Positions 34,870 to 48,110 are shown, counted from the first letter of the stretch. The stretch is DNA of 64,000 bases from Hetaerina americana (GCA_022747635.1 JAKTNV010000002.1:107321369-107385368), one strand, 5' to 3'. Notes: generated by a model from the letters alone, not told the origin. Made by a program: numbers and translations.

Positions 34870-35460
34870 CATTTCTACCACATCACACCTGAATATGTAA
34901 TTTATATGTTATCTATTATTTCAACATGACCAAATCGTCGTTGATCAATACCATCATACCTGTCTACAACGTATCAATGTATTCAATCCACATTCTTTTA
35001 TAACTCACTCATTCCTCACCCAACCACTCCTATTTTACTTTACCACAAACACTGTTGGGGTCCCAGAACCAACACACCTCGTCCGAATTACTATAGAATA
35101 TCCCGAAAGTACCCTTGTTACCCATTTTCGAAGAGTCTCCTTCTTTCCTTCAGGGGCATTATATATGTGTGTATATATTTTTTTTAATCTTCAAAAATCT
35201 TTATTTTTCCGTTACTTTACGTCCATGGAATTTTTTCATCCAATAATATCTTGTAGATGTCGAATTCTAGCTCTTTGAGTGTCCTCAAAGAATATGGAAA
35301 GCACCGTCGTCTTTCTTTTTCAATCACAGAATCTTTAGTGTCTTCATTCCTTGAGGCATCATCTCTAATTCCCACGGCCACTCATTTTTCGCAAACATTA
35401 TTATCGCAGACTACTCGAATAATTTAGAATGCAAGTCAAGGGAAAGTAGGAACTTTGCTT
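34870..35460. other. Unique stretch
   Basis: Nothing recognised. Confidence 0.35.
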
Positions 35461-35464
35461 TGGT

Positions 35465-35850
35465 ACCGAGGGAGCTGAGTCTAATTGGGGGTAATTCGAT
35501 GGGGTGGCGAGGATTTGGTGGGAAATCTTGTAAATGGAAGCTGGGAGGGGGGAGGGAGTTGGCTGGAAGGCTAGCGGGACTATTGTTTGAGGAGCTGGGG
35601 GTGCGAGTGGAAAAATAGAGATGAGGGAGGATGAATGGAGTCGGTGTGGTGGCGGGAGGCTGTGGAGACGGCGAAGGGGGAAGATGGATGGCGCCTCGGG
35701 GGTGAGGGGCGCCGCCGGAAGTGGAGGGGAGCAGAGAAAGGGCGATGTGAGCGTGGAAAAACGGTCGAAGGGAGAAATATGGGCGAATTATGAAGTTCGA
35801 AAGTTGGGTTTGCGGCGATTGGCGTTCGAGGGAGGATGAGTCGAGGGAAA
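35465..35850. other. GC-rich island, purine-rich on the + strand
   Basis: G/A-rich on the + strand with CpGs. A 72-codon open frame from 35621 (Gly/Arg/Glu-rich) is explained by composition. Confidence 0.5.
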
Positions 35851-37130
35851 AGGGAAGGCTGAGATGATGGAGCTCGTGTTGGGCCTATGTCTCAAATCAA
35901 CAATTCATTTTGCGTATATGAGAGTAATCGGAGCACCTGGCATTTCGCCAATATTGTTACCATCTCTGAGCCAAGAATGCCTTTCTTCACGGAAGTTAAG
36001 AAACGGAAACAAATGAGAATTTGGAGAAAATAATCCTGCGGAATGGTAGTTCGATATTTTCAAGAAAACATACAAGTATAATAATAATATGTCGAAATGA
36101 GTGTGGAAAAAGGCGGATCTTTTTTACAATTAAATCAAACTAATGTGACGCAAACTTTTGAGTATTTTTCTCTCAATCATCCAAGCGTTTTCTTTGAATA
36201 TATTACGGCCGATATTTTAGTTTAGAGAAAAAGGGTAAATTTTATCATATGTATTGCTGAAGCATGTCCAATACGAAAGATGAATGACAAAAATAACTCA
36301 TTTTTTCAACTTTCATTAAGATGGTTACGTTAAAAAGTCATATTGTTGCCAGCTAGCTCTTTGAGAAATCATCATTTCACAATATTAGTTTCTTCAACCA
36401 GAAATATATGTTTTCATAAAAGCTATTTAGATCGCAGTTTGTTTTATGGTTTGTTTCCCCCAAGATGTCCAAATAGCATTACAGGCAAACTGTTCAAAAT
36501 GTTCAGCATCAAGGTAAACAGTCTTATTTCTTTTTTCTCGGTTTAACTATTATGCATTTTTGCTATCGTACCTTGAGGCTACTATTCCTACGCATCCTAA
36601 ATTTCCTTATGCAATAGAAGTATCTACACAACATACACTTTAAAATTGAGAATTTTACTTAAAATAATTCAGCAGGAACATCAACGAACAGAGACATTCC
36701 ATGTACGAAATACATTTTACAGCCAAGAAAATGTTAGATGAATTATTTGCATGCAATGCAAAATTCGATTTTTATCCTCTAAATATGTATTCATGTCAAA
36801 ATATTGAACTATTTTTTGGATTAAAATGACCTTATGTGGCTAATAACTTGAGAGTCAATTATAGTCAGGATAATATATTGGAGAAATATCGTAAAGTAGA
36901 TTAAAATTAACAAATCTAGAATTAAACTCACGAAAGAATTGATAAATTAATCGCAGATCTCTATCTTTCTCTCCCTATCTTTCTCTCTATTCGTCCTCAT
37001 CAGTCTCTTTTATCGAGAGTACTTGCGCCGGCTTAAGTAGAAATATTTCACGAAACAAGAGATTCGTATCTCGCGGCAAAAAAAAGGAGTGAACGATAGA
37101 GAGGGTAAATCTCTAGCGGTGAGTCCGAGA
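35851..37130. other. Unique AT-rich stretch
   Basis: A CT-rich patch lies at 36955-37010. No gene recognised. Confidence 0.35.
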
Positions 37131-37790
37131 AATATAGGATTACTGGCGAGGGTTCAAGAGTTTGGTGCCGTGATACGCGCTGGATGACGGACGGGGTTGG
37201 TGAGCGAATGAGATCGGCGGGGCGGGGTGGGTGGGTTGGAGGGGGAGGGATATATAGATCAAGGGGGTCGTCGGCTGCTGCCGCGATACTCTGTGGATGC
37301 TTGCGCTGGTGGGATTTTCAAAAAGAAAATAAAGTAACTGGAGGGGTCGGTGAGAGGGTTTGGAGAACATGAGGGGGGAGGGAGCGCAAAGTGGGAGAGC
37401 CTCAACCCCCACCCCCACCTCATCGCCTCGTCCCCGTGCCTATCTCCCAACTTTTTTTTATGTCGACCCCTCTCTCGCGTCGTCCTCTATCCGCATTCCG
37501 CTCCTCTTTTTTTTACAGCGGCTTTGGCATTCTTTGCAGTCGTTTTTCTCTTTTGCTACCCGCTGCCATTTGCTGATTCGATCTCATTTGCGCCATCTGC
37601 CCCCCTTCGCGACGTCTCTCACTCTCCTCTGCCTTCCAACGTCTCTTTATATTCTCAGTTCTCCCTTCTTCCTCCTATGTCCCTCCATATCTCTCTCACC
37701 CTCTCTTTATTCTAGTTCTCGTTCCCCTATATCTCCAGTCCTCTCAATTCTTATAATTACTCTCTAATTTCACTCCGACAACCTCACACA
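37131..37790. other. GC-rich island that switches strand asymmetry
   Basis: The + strand is G-rich from 37180 to 37390, then C/T-rich from 37400 to 37740, so it is close to a mirrored polypurine/polypyrimidine pair. Frames on both strands look compositional. Confidence 0.5.
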
Positions 37791-39790
37791 ACAGTTCTCA
37801 GATGTTTCCACCTCATCCCTAAATCGGTGATGAAGGGTGCCCCAGCAAAGCGAAGAAGAGGTAACAGTTTACCACCCGAGGTTTTTCAATCCCCCTAGTT
37901 ACGATCCTTTACCTTCACTTAATATATTTTCTGTGTCGCGAGGCAAACAAGTAAACTTCATTTAGTTTGATCCGTCAGGTGATCTCTTTCATACTTGGTA
38001 TAAAATGATAATCAGTCACTAACAGCTAAAACAGATAAAAAATCAGTCACTAACAGCTGTAAGCTGTTTCAAACCTTTCACGCGCAGTTGATCTACATTG
38101 CTACGATTACACCAGATGCAGACGCCTTAGAAAACATCATTATAATCGAGTTCAAAATTATGACTACTTTCTAAAAGATCTAAATAAGTTATATGTAAAC
38201 ATGAATGTTTTTTCAAACAAACGACATCTCTGTTGATGAGTTTAGTAAATTGCTATTTTATTTTTATACCACCTAATTAACACACCATTTATTAAATAGT
38301 ATTATAAGCGGTCGTAATTCTTAACCTATTTTTATCTTCCGGGTATTTCTTGTTCTTTTTCTGTATTTTTATTCCCAGATAGTTCCTTTCCAACATATTT
38401 CCTCAAGCTTCCTTTCTTGTTTGTTTTCCGTTTACTTCTCTCGACTTATATTCGTATTTTACGGAGTGTATTCTTGAGGTTTCCCTAATATATCCCCTTT
38501 CATTTCCTCTTTCTTGAAGTTATGATCTGAGTTTATTCATGTTTCTCTCTTTATTCCCGAGTCTGAGTTCTCCGTTTATTCTGTCGTTGATCTTACTCAT
38601 CGGTAATTCATATCTCTTCCTTAACTTATTTTCCTCATTATATTATTAATTGCACAATCTTTTGTCCTCAACAGTTTTACCCTAATCTTTTTTTTCACAA
38701 TGGAATCCTTATTGGGGACTCCTCAATCACTTGTCTCCTTTTGTTGCGAATTTTTTTTGGCGCGAAAGTGATATATGCCATTTTTAACTCCTTATATCCT
38801 TTGCCTACCCCTCCTATGATGATATGAAGTTTATGATTTGTCGTAAAAGGTTTTGAGAGAATTTCCGTTAGCATTTACGGCAAAAACTGATGGTTTGATC
38901 TATTTATGGAGTTCGATGATTTGTCGTTTAGCTTTTGTCAGCGATATTTCATTGATTTTACGTTAAATATGCTCCATTAGGTGTTTACATTGGAATGACT
39001 TTATCGTGCAGGCAAAATTGTAATATTTGACGGAAATTTTTAGCTTCAGCTCGGCAAGACTTAAGGTTAATGCATACTTTTTGCTGAGGTATATAAATCG
39101 TCCCCAAAACGTGAACAATATATTTCAACTACTGCAAACACAAGAAAATAATCTGAATTTTATTTAACCACAACTGGAGTAATTTCAACGCATTAGGCCT
39201 ATTTCAATTCAATAGGCATAGGTGTGTTAATAATTTTGGAGTATAAGTCTCCTTTTATTGAACTCCGTTATTATCAATTGTCTATAAATGCTATTATTAT
39301 TATTATTATTATGGTATATATTTCAAAATATTTTTTAAACATTTAACACTTGAAATACTAGCAAAAATAAAAAGTAAAGTAAAAATATAATCTTTTAGGA
39401 ATATAATTTTTACTCTACCACCTTGATTATTTCATAATTTATAATTAGGCACGGATTACTTTTTATCGTAATCTCAACTTGTTAATCCTCAAAACTTATT
39501 TTGATTTAATGCATGGTGAACAATTCCGAGCCATCGGTAATTACCGTTATTTTATGTCATCGTTAATGGAATAAATATCTCTACATATGAATTAATGTTC
39601 ATTTGGCATACTGGCAAGCCTAAATATTAAATAAAATATTACTGTAGCGATTTCTCAAATAGTGGCCCTGCTCGTGTTTGTCGATTTCCCGCATTTCATA
39701 TTATCTAAATGTTAGACTATGACTTGTTAGTCATGTAATATAAATTGTTAATCGAGCAAAATAATCAATTACTAATAATTAAGAGAGTAA
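37791..39790. other. Unique AT-rich stretch
   Basis: Contains a small direct duplication of AATCAGTCACTAACAGCT (38010-38057) and an (ATT)n run at 39293-39313. No gene or RNA recognised. Confidence 0.4.
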
Positions 39791-39793
39791 AGA

Positions 39794-40060
39794 AAAGTGG
39801 TAGTTCACTAAGAAGAGCACTGGACTACCAACAGGACGGCCCTGGCTCGATTCTGGGTGACGCCTCTGAACTCTCTCAGTTTCACTTAAGTTGAGTGATT
39901 TTTTTGGGTACCAGATATTCCTGGGAAACCGCTCGCGAAAACAGGGAAAGGAAATGCCTCTTCCCCCCCCCCATTCCCTGATGTGCGGATTTCACAATCC
40001 GTTTGGCGTAATATCGGGTGAGCTCTGACCTCACCTATAAAAACCAAATTTGGTTTCATT
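39794..40060 (+). mobile_element. Diverged SINE-A relative
   Basis: The head reads GTGGTAGTTCAC...GAGCACTGGACTACC, then GGCTCGATTCTGGGTGA (box B position), GGGTACCAGATATTCCTGGG, a C-rich run, CCCTGATGTGCGGATTTCAC and a tail with GTGAGCTCTGACCTCACCTA. Order and spacing follow SINE-A but with many differences, and the tail ends in AAATTTGGTTTCATTGATAT in place of the usual block. An old copy or a sister subfamily. Confidence 0.65.
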
Positions 40061-40069
40061 GATATATTT

Positions 40070-41223
40070 ATTACGAGATTGAACGTTTGCCGAAATATGA
40101 TTACAAAGGGTAGTGTAAGCTAGAGATTAAAATTTGTTGTTGAAGTTTCATTTTCTTGAGAGTAAATAATACGAAGATACTGTTGCCTCGATGACTTTGT
40201 AATTCGTATCTCCGTCACCGGATCGTTGCAGAGCCACTGAATTTTCTTCTTGGGAAACAAATCCTTTGCCCACGACATTTTAACTCGCGAAATGAGTCCG
40301 TGGCAACGGAGGATGTGGGCAAATGTGATAGGGCTGCTGGAGTTACACTATCTGTGATCAAACGTCGTTCAATTGCGAGCACCCATTTTTTTACTCTCAC
40401 CCACAGCATTCCGATCCCTTCATCTCCTTTGCACGCAATCTCTTTCTCTAAACACGTGAGGCCTCGCGAAACTCGTTCCATCCATCTATTAGGCTCCGCT
40501 TCTTCCTCAAAGCTATCCATCTCACTCGCTCTCAGAGGATATGGCTTTACGTGCGAGAGCTCGGAAAGGTAATATCCATCGAGCGGGAAAGAGAACAAGT
40601 ACACTCATGAATAAACATATTTACGGTAAATCTATTTTTCTCTCCCCGTTTCGAACTAGCAAATAAGAACATGCGTGCATGTGCACCACGCGTATGTATT
40701 GCTGTTGTGACCTTGGTGATTTTGTTCCTCTGTTTTCAGATATTCCTTTTCATGCCACCGCCCATTTTCTTATGATTTCAAATGGTTCGGGAAAAACTAA
40801 ATGCCATAAATAAAACATGAGCAAAGTTCCCGACTAGTGTTCTTTTTTTTGGACAATTACTCGGTGCCTATCCGTGATACTCTGCCAGTATCCTTCAATT
40901 ATTAAATAACCGGAACCCTATTTCAGAGCAAAATAAGATATGAATATAATTTAACTAATGCAAATGAAGTAACAGCTTGGAGATTAATTGAGACTCGTTT
41001 GAAAAATATAAGTTAAATAAAAAGTTCAATATTATATAAATGATTTTTCTCTTGAACATTTTGGCCGAGGCATTCAGGTATATGCTTACAGATATACAAA
41101 TAAAAAAGTGAATTGAAGACAGCTTCTCCTTTTCTAATTTTTTATCAGAGTTAACACCTTATGAAATATACATATGGTGTTTTTTTCTCTTCTACTTAAA
41201 CTGCTAAGAAACTGTTATGAATC

Positions 41224-41224
<1 letters not shown>
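40070..41224. other. Unique stretch with one unrecognised open frame
   Basis: A minus-strand frame from 40604 to 40215 stays open for 129 codons, with the first ATG giving about 101 residues (MDSFEEEAEPNRWMERVSRG at the start). It is not low-complexity but matches no family I recognise, has no visible promoter or splice context and could be chance. Confidence 0.2.

Positions 41225-41300
<76 letters not shown>
41225..41300. repeat. (TA)n microsatellite
   Basis: Pure TA run of about 75 bp, left neighbour of a hammerhead-family unit. Confidence 0.95.
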
Positions 41301-41301
<1 letters not shown>

Positions 41302-41336
41302 TATAAATAAATAAATATATGTATATACATATAGAT

Positions 41337-41478
41337 GATTTCGTCGAAGTAACACGGAAGTGTTGAATAACAAACTTGGTCAGCAACAAACAATATAAGA
41401 ACACATAAAAAGATCACTCACACGCTATTTCTCGATAATTTCGATGGAATTCAGATCCGTCTTCATCGGAAGAAATAG
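41337..41478 (-). mobile_element. Hammerhead-family unit, best preserved copy
   Basis: Reverse-strand unit of about 140 bp with distal ACTTCCGTGTTACTTCGACG, middle TTGTTTGTTGCTGACCAAG and proximal GTGTGAGTGATC, shared with 28.3 and 50.5 kb and partly with 21.4 kb. It ends at a hammerhead-like structure. Short units with such ends flanked by TA repeats are most like Penelope-like element termini or related non-autonomous elements; that identity is inferred. Confidence 0.6.
41425..41478 (-). ncRNA. Hammerhead-ribozyme-like structure with 9-bp stem I
   Basis: On the minus strand: CTATTTCTT (41478-41470), CCGATGA, A, GACGG, a 9-nt loop, CCATC, GAAA, TTATC, GAGAAATAG (41433-41425). CTATTTCTT and GAGAAATAG pair over 9 bp (one wobble) exactly where stem I must form. 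The heptamer differs from CTGATGA by one base, stem II has one mismatch and one extra base before it, and stem III is almost absent, as in dimer-type hammerheads. Activity is uncertain. Confidence 0.55.
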
Positions 41479-41479
41479 A

Positions 41480-42870
41480 AGTATTAACTTTACTTCTATT
41501 TTTCATTAGTCATCATTATTTTATAGAAGAGGAAACAAAAAGCGAGCCATTAGTTTGCCATCATTCCGTATTCTTATGGTATACATGAAGCCGAAATTAT
41601 TCCTGCTAGTTATACTGGCATCGCAATGCATTCCTGGGACCATTTTCTCGATATTTTTCATTCTCCCCAATTAGCTACACTCCTATTATCTGATAGAGAA
41701 TTTTTTCATTATTTATTCTAAATATTTTCTATATTCTTTTGTGTTTGGTCCGCATATAACTGGTTGCGAATCTTTAATCCTTTGAAAGTAATGAAGCCTG
41801 TGCACGCATTATTCGTAATCGAGGACTCAGCTGAAGCTGCTGCAAAGCTTCCAGCTCCTCGCCTCGCATTCCAGAGGTCATTCTGGAGCTAGTATATTGC
41901 TGTAATCTCCATCACTTCCAGTTTCGAGGCTCCCAATCGTCGGTGGCGGCGGTAAAACCTCGTTCTCAAGCCCCCCCCACCCCACCCCCTTTTCCCGCCC
42001 TGGCCGTGCCTTTTGCAGGGATTGCATAAATACGGACGGAGTGGGACGTCGTGCTTTGGTTGTCGGGGTGGTTGGAGGCAGGTGGAGTGCGGGGAAAGGT
42101 CTGGGACGCTACGTTCGAATTTAACCGCTTCCCGCGGACAGGGCATTTGTTTTTTGGGCCCGGCTTATTCCTATGCTCTCAGGACGGGCTGCTCCCGTAT
42201 CCATCCTCTGGTGATTTCCGTGAGGTCGGAACAGACGATTCTATTTTTAAATCGTGAATCCGTTTGTTTTCGGTCCGGTTTCCTCCTTGGTAAAAATGTT
42301 AGAGGAGTCCTTTTTATTTTGCCACTTTCTCGTAATTTGCAAGTTCACATTCTCCTTCCGGTTGAAATCGGATAAGTATTTGTTTTTAAGTTAGAATTTC
42401 CGATCGCGAGGGTAGTATTTCGGCCGCTGGGGGAAATTTGATCTATTTATATTCGTGGGCTCTTATTGAACCAACGCGCTCTTGATTACTCATGGTATAA
42501 TAACACGTTTTTGGTATTTTTAGCAACAGCCACTAATTATCGTTTCATTCAACGAAGGCAAAACTAATTCGAATTATTATTAGCTGGCGTGGCGAAAGAA
42601 TATTTTCTCTGCAGCGCCCGAGTTAAATTATCAGAATCAAAATCGTTTCAGATACGTTTGCAATGCATGGGATAATGAAAACAGGAATATGGAAGAAATG
42701 TTGACATTGCGTATTCCGATTTCCTTCGAATTTATTCCCTGGAACCGTGAAACAGTTTCAACTTATTGGAATTTCATTCGTAACTTTGATTAACGAAATG
42801 GTGCATAAGACTAAGAGATATATTTCAATGGAATGGTGAGTTCAGAACAGATGTTAAAACTCAAGTCCAA
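41480..42870. other. Unique stretch with a small GC-rich patch
   Basis: GC-rich and CpG-containing at about 41920-42250. No exon recognised. Confidence 0.35.
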
Positions 42871-42876
42871 ATGTAC

Positions 42877-43092
42877 TAGCGGCAGTCAAATGAAAACAGA
42901 ACCCCCGACATAACACACAGTCCGGGTGAAATGTGGCAACACTGTCGTTACGTATCCATACTACCATCGCTGTGGTAGGATAAATGCATAGTGACAACTC
43001 ACAGGCGCACCCAGTTGTTGAGTTAAGCCCTTGTTCGTGAGGGTCTTGAGGTTGATGCTTGTGGGTCCAGTTTTCATTTGACTACCCTTCAT
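42877..43092. mobile_element. Tc1/mariner-like MITE
   Basis: About 215 bp with inverted ends sharing GTCAAATGAAAAC: left end from about 42879 (GGCAGTCAAATGAAAACAGA), right end the complement of GGGTCCAGTTTTCATTTGAC followed by TACCC. The interior has no open frame. The ends resemble mariner-type termini and would be moved by a transposase supplied elsewhere. Confidence 0.7.
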
Positions 43093-44510
43093 ACCTTGCC
43101 TTCAGGGTGGAAAAATATGAATTGCACACCTATTATGCTATGGATGACATTTGATTATCAGAAATCACGAAGGAGAGAGTGTTTTTTTCTTTTCAATAAC
43201 CTTAGCAAAGACTATTTATAAAGAGCATTTTTTAGAAAATGGTCATTTAAAATCAAAGAAATGAATATAACAGATATGTAATTAACCAAAATACCATTAC
43301 TGTCATAGCGCTCCCTGAATAATGAGCTCTGACTTTTTTTTAATTTTTCCTCTCCCTTCGGCCAATGAGAGGCCAGAACAAGTCTTTCAATATTCAAGGA
43401 CATGTTAATATTTTAATATATTACGGATAAAAATAAAAAGTCGGCCGAGCGCAGGCAATTTTGTAGCTCTCTGCTAAATGGCCGCGAGGAGCCTTCGTAT
43501 ATTTAACTTCCTAATGGGTTTTATTCTGTAGAAAGAGAATGGAACCAAATTGCCATGAAATTAATCCAGCTCGTACTATTCGATGAATTATTGATTCCGT
43601 GAGCCACGTTTCCATCAAACGGGAGACGCGACGGCCGTTCCACCAATCAGAGGAACGGATTCAATCGGCCTGGCGGGCAATGCGACCTCGCGACCTCAGG
43701 GGACAGAGGTTTCGTCGCGCGTCGTTCGCGTACGTGAAAATTCAGCATCATGCTGCCTTAGGTTCAGTGCATCATATCGTTAGGTATACATATTAATTTA
43801 TATGGGTTGCCGCGGTACTTTACAGGAGAGTTATATTATTTGTTGGAAAGGCATTTATCATACTCAATCAGATCCCTCATCCCTTAGCCTCGAGAGTTGA
43901 TCTCAGCCCTAAAGCGAGTTTACTTGACAGATATCGTAGCGTTTTATCAAAGGATTTGTTGAGAGGGTCGTAATCATCGGTTTTTGTATTGTGCGTGATA
44001 ATTATAACGTCGAATATGACAGATTAAAACTCTGGATTCTTGACGACGTGAAAGTACTCGCTCCGGTTGCCGCAATGTTCATTTAAATTATTGATATGAA
44101 CATCAGTAATTATTACCAAATGGTCGTCGTTGGATACTTCATTTGGCAACAAAAATGACACCGTATAAACGTTGTACGCAATCTAAATGGTCATTAATAA
44201 TTTTATAAATGGTATTCCGACGTCAATAAATTATATTTAACTACTCTTCTATTGTATATTTATGTTTTAGTATGCATAAGTATTAAAAAATCAGGATTTT
44301 GCAGGTATTTTAAATCGCAATGACTAAAATTTGACTGTAGGTGAATTTTTTAAATGCAAAGTATCGTGACAATCCGGTGTATCCAATTGGTCCATTTGAA
44401 AGTTTGAAAGCTGGTGTTCCTTTTTGATCTAGGTTAAAAAATAAAGATTTCTTATTTTTTCATGTTACAATTTATAGCGATTTAAAATGGGTTATGGATT
44501 AAAACTTCAT
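43093..44510. other. Unique stretch
   Basis: A GC-richer patch at 43600-43740 is noted; no gene recognised. Confidence 0.35.
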
Positions 44511-44516
44511 ATTACA

Positions 44517-44597
44517 ATGCAACAATTTTAGAGTGTAAAAATCAGTCGCCTTGACTGGGATGGGCGAATGATTTTTACACTCTGAAATTGTTGCATT
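44517..44597. repeat. Inverted repeat, 28-bp arms
   Basis: Left arm 44517-44544 and right arm 44569-44597 share TGCAACAATTT and AGAGTGTAAAAATCA, with one or two mismatches. The 24-bp loop has a small nested TCGCC...GGGCGA pair. Possibly a tiny foldback MITE. Confidence 0.65.
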
Positions 44598-44599
44598 TA

Positions 44600-46960
44600 A
44601 ATGCACATTAGCGGATGACTCCGTTAAAAGTTACTGTTGCGGCATCTCCCGCAGTTTCTTTGGAAATTCATATAACAAGTTTCAAGCCGAGATTATTTTG
44701 TAACAGAGACTTGCTTTATAACTCTTAAGGATCAAAGTTTAGATCCAATTAAAATAGCTCCTCATATGTTTAATAATTTACAAAGTGAAAGTGTTTTATA
44801 TACAAGACTTGAAGGTTGTTCACTTAAAAGATCTTGGGTGTTCAGCGTGTTGAGTGCGTTGAACGCATTTCGGACGAGTTCGCTTGCAAGGTTTTTACGG
44901 AGATACATTTTTAAATAATGTCTCGGAATGAAAAAAATAAAATTAGTTTTTGTTCAGAAGTTATACAATGGTAACCATTCAAATTGCCTGCGGTGCGTGT
45001 TCCTAGAGGGTTATTTGAAGGAGAAAGATTGGTTCTGCGTAATTATAATGAAACGGGTTAAATGTCGCAGGTAATTAAGTTTGTAGCAAAGAAAATGTTG
45101 TCGTTAAATGTTCATGAAAGAGATCAGCGTTCAAATTTTACACCTGTAAATATTCAATTTTCCAATTATAACGCTTGTGTCGTGAATATTTTACAATAAA
45201 TCAATAGCTGAAACGTTATTTTTTTTATCCCTCGCGTGTGTACAAAACACGTCGGTTTAATTACATTCGCGTCAAAGAATGTCATTTTGAAAATAAAATG
45301 AGTATTAAAATGTCACCATAACAGATCAAATGTCTAAATATAAACTAAATGAACAAAATATGAAAATGATGAACCATACAGATACCCTAATGTTTTTTTC
45401 TTGTCACCTGTGATGGATATAATATTTGGTATTTAGGATCATTACTGGTTTATATAAATATATATATATATACACACACACATTTATATATATATAAATT
45501 GACCTTACCTAATTAACGTTTTATTGTTTCAATGATCTTTTCAAAATTATTTGCTTCATAATCATCATGTCTCCCAAATACAAACTCTACGTATAGTTCA
45601 GGTCGAAAATTTCCCTCAAATTCAAAATGCTTCATCAAGGGTTCCTTAAACACCTTCGTTTCCCCTTACCAACATTTGTCAGCAGAAGTACCCCTCGGGT
45701 CAGCAGTCACATGGATATAGCTTCCAACGTGATATAACGTCATTTCATTTGGTCCCACGGCCCTCGGCGGAATGAGAGAAGCAGATATTCACCCCGCTTT
45801 GCTGATACGTGCTCCCTTCAAATCAGATCGACTTTTGTTACCCCTCTCCCCTTCATTCCCTCCCTCCTCCCCCCTTCTTTCCCTCTCCCTCGGCCCAGAC
45901 CAGCGGAACGTGATTTGATTTCCCTTACACAGGATCGTCCATTTGTCGTACACGCGGGCGATAGTCATTTGACTCCTTCTCCTCTTCATTCGATCCTTTT
46001 TCGGCGGCGTGCACATGGAAAGTGGAATAGAAAATGCCGCGTGGATAAGCATTTGAGGCCGAAATTAATCAGCTCCGTTTTCCCTCCGTGATAAGAATGA
46101 CAGATGTGAGTCATGTAGTGGGTCTTTTTTGTTTATTATTTTTGTTAACATCCTATATCTATGCATCTGTAAGCTGTCGAGTAGATTTTTCTTTTTTGTA
46201 TCAGAGTTAACCTGTCACCTAGATCTAATATGTAAATCCTCTATGTGTTAAGGAAAGCAATATCTTTTTATATTCATGTATTTGCTATTGGATGATACCT
46301 ATCTACTTGCCCAAGAGTTTTATTTTTGTCATCTCTAGAAATTTGCATTTTATTTCTGGTTTCGGTTATCTCCTTCGTTAAAAGTGGTCAGTTAATTTAA
46401 AGCAGTTGATCTGATGTTGGAAAAATTCAAACTTAGTAATTTTTAATTCCCTTAAAATCAATTACTTCTCGTGTATACGTATTTGCATTGAGCCCAAAAT
46501 AAATTAAGTGTGTATTTTGGGGATATACAACGCACAACTGTTTCATTTCCATAGATGCCACGGAGCTAAACTTCTTCTGCGTCATGAGAAACTATATATT
46601 TCTCTAAATTTATCAATTACAAGCATTTATTACATTTTCTCAAATATAGATATTATTCCCAGTTATCAAATGAATGCTATTATCCGCTCGTGCAATAGGT
46701 TAAAGAGCATTGCTTTAAACTTTTCCCTTTCACTTGGACATGATGTGGTATGGTCATCTTATCAGTTATGCCTATTGCTCATGAACTATTGGTTGTTAGT
46801 AGACATGATGACCCTAATAGTGCTTTAGGCTAATAGCACACGAAGTAGTACGCTAAACATTGTTGAAACAGTGAAAAAAAAATCTCCATGCAATTGAAAT
46901 TTCGAGCACCTTAGTCAGCCCGAACCGTAATTTAGTTTGCGAAAGTAAGTTACGGATGTT
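44600..46960. other. Unique AT-rich stretch
   Basis: Short TA/CA runs at 45457-45495 and a CT-rich patch at 45830-45900. No gene recognised. Confidence 0.4.
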
Positions 46961-46979
46961 GCGTATGGCTGAATGTAGT

Positions 46980-48110
46980 GGGTGGTAGACGGGATTTGTG
47001 GTTGTCCCTTCTTTTCCCGTTCACTTCTCCGCCTGCCCCACCGCTCCCGCCGATCCCTAACACACCGCGTCCCATCAACCCAAATGGCACCGTTCCGACG
47101 GCTAAATCAAAGCCTCACTCTCTCTCGTCCGAGCACTCGCTCTTGTTCCGGGGGAATGGATTAGAGGAGCGAATGAAGTCTCTCCTTCTCTGCGCATTCG
47201 CTGCCCTCCCTCCCGTTGCCTCCGTCCATGTTTCACCCTCGAGCACGAGAGCTAGCGTTTCATCTCAACCAACCCCTCTCTCCCCACATCTCCCTTTCCC
47301 TCCACTTAGGCCCGCCAGGTTTTCAGCCCACTCTTTTGTCCCCTTTACTTTCACCACATTCCCTCCCCGCATCCACACCCCGACCACCCCTTCTTCGTTC
47401 TCTTTCCGTAAGGAATTGAGGGAGAAGGGATATCTACCCTTAATTGGTAATTTAATCTTCAAATACCTTCCCCCTTTCCCTCATTCGCTTCATTCCTCTC
47501 GCCCTCTCTCTTCCGACTTCGCCCCGCGCCTCCAATTCTACTCTCTCCCTCTTTCACTCTCTCTCCTTGCCTCTTTCTGCCCTTCACAATTCTCCCTTTC
47601 CCATTCCGTCCTCCACCCACCCCCCCACGGGTGCGCGCAATCTCCCTCCTACGTTTATTCCTCCCGACCCTCTTCTTCAAGTGCGTATTACCCCTCCCCC
47701 CCTCTCTCTCTCTCATTCATCTCTCGCATTCCGAGTGTCCCGCTGGAATCCGAAAACAGGCGACTCGCTGGCGGCCACCCTACTTCTCCTCCTCCCCGTC
47801 TTTCCCCTCCTCCCCGCCCCCGTCTCACCCCTTTTGCGGCGGTACCTCGTTGCTAGGCGATGTCAGGAGATGGTGGCCTGTGATACGTCGCCACGCGAGC
47901 CAAAAGAGGGCGCCTCCGACCGTTGCCTTTCATTCCGCTTTCCCGTCGTCGCTCTGCCCGTCGCATCACCCTCGCCTTCCGGTCGCAAATTTGGTCCACC
48001 GGCGTATTGCCATTCCAGTCCCTTCGAAAAATTCCAAATACACCGTCGAAGGGAAAATTAAAATTCCTTTTCCTACTTTGCAGGGATTCCCGTCGATGAA
48101 ATTTTTTTTA
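46980..48110. other. Long GC-rich island, pyrimidine-rich on the + strand
   Basis: The longest island: C/T-rich on the + strand from 46990 to 47840, then balanced and CpG-rich to about 48050. A + strand frame of 292 codons from 46978 is Pro/Ser/Leu-rich and overlaps other long frames on both strands, which points to composition, not coding. The CpG-rich right part would be a reasonable place for a promoter. Confidence 0.5.

Noticed and set aside
40215..40604. A 129-codon minus-strand frame as a gene
   Set aside because: Begins at GTG, has no recognisable domain or promoter; noted only as an unrecognised frame.
46978..47856. A 292-codon plus-strand protein
   Set aside because: Composition of a C/T-rich island; long frames also exist in other frames and on the opposite strand.
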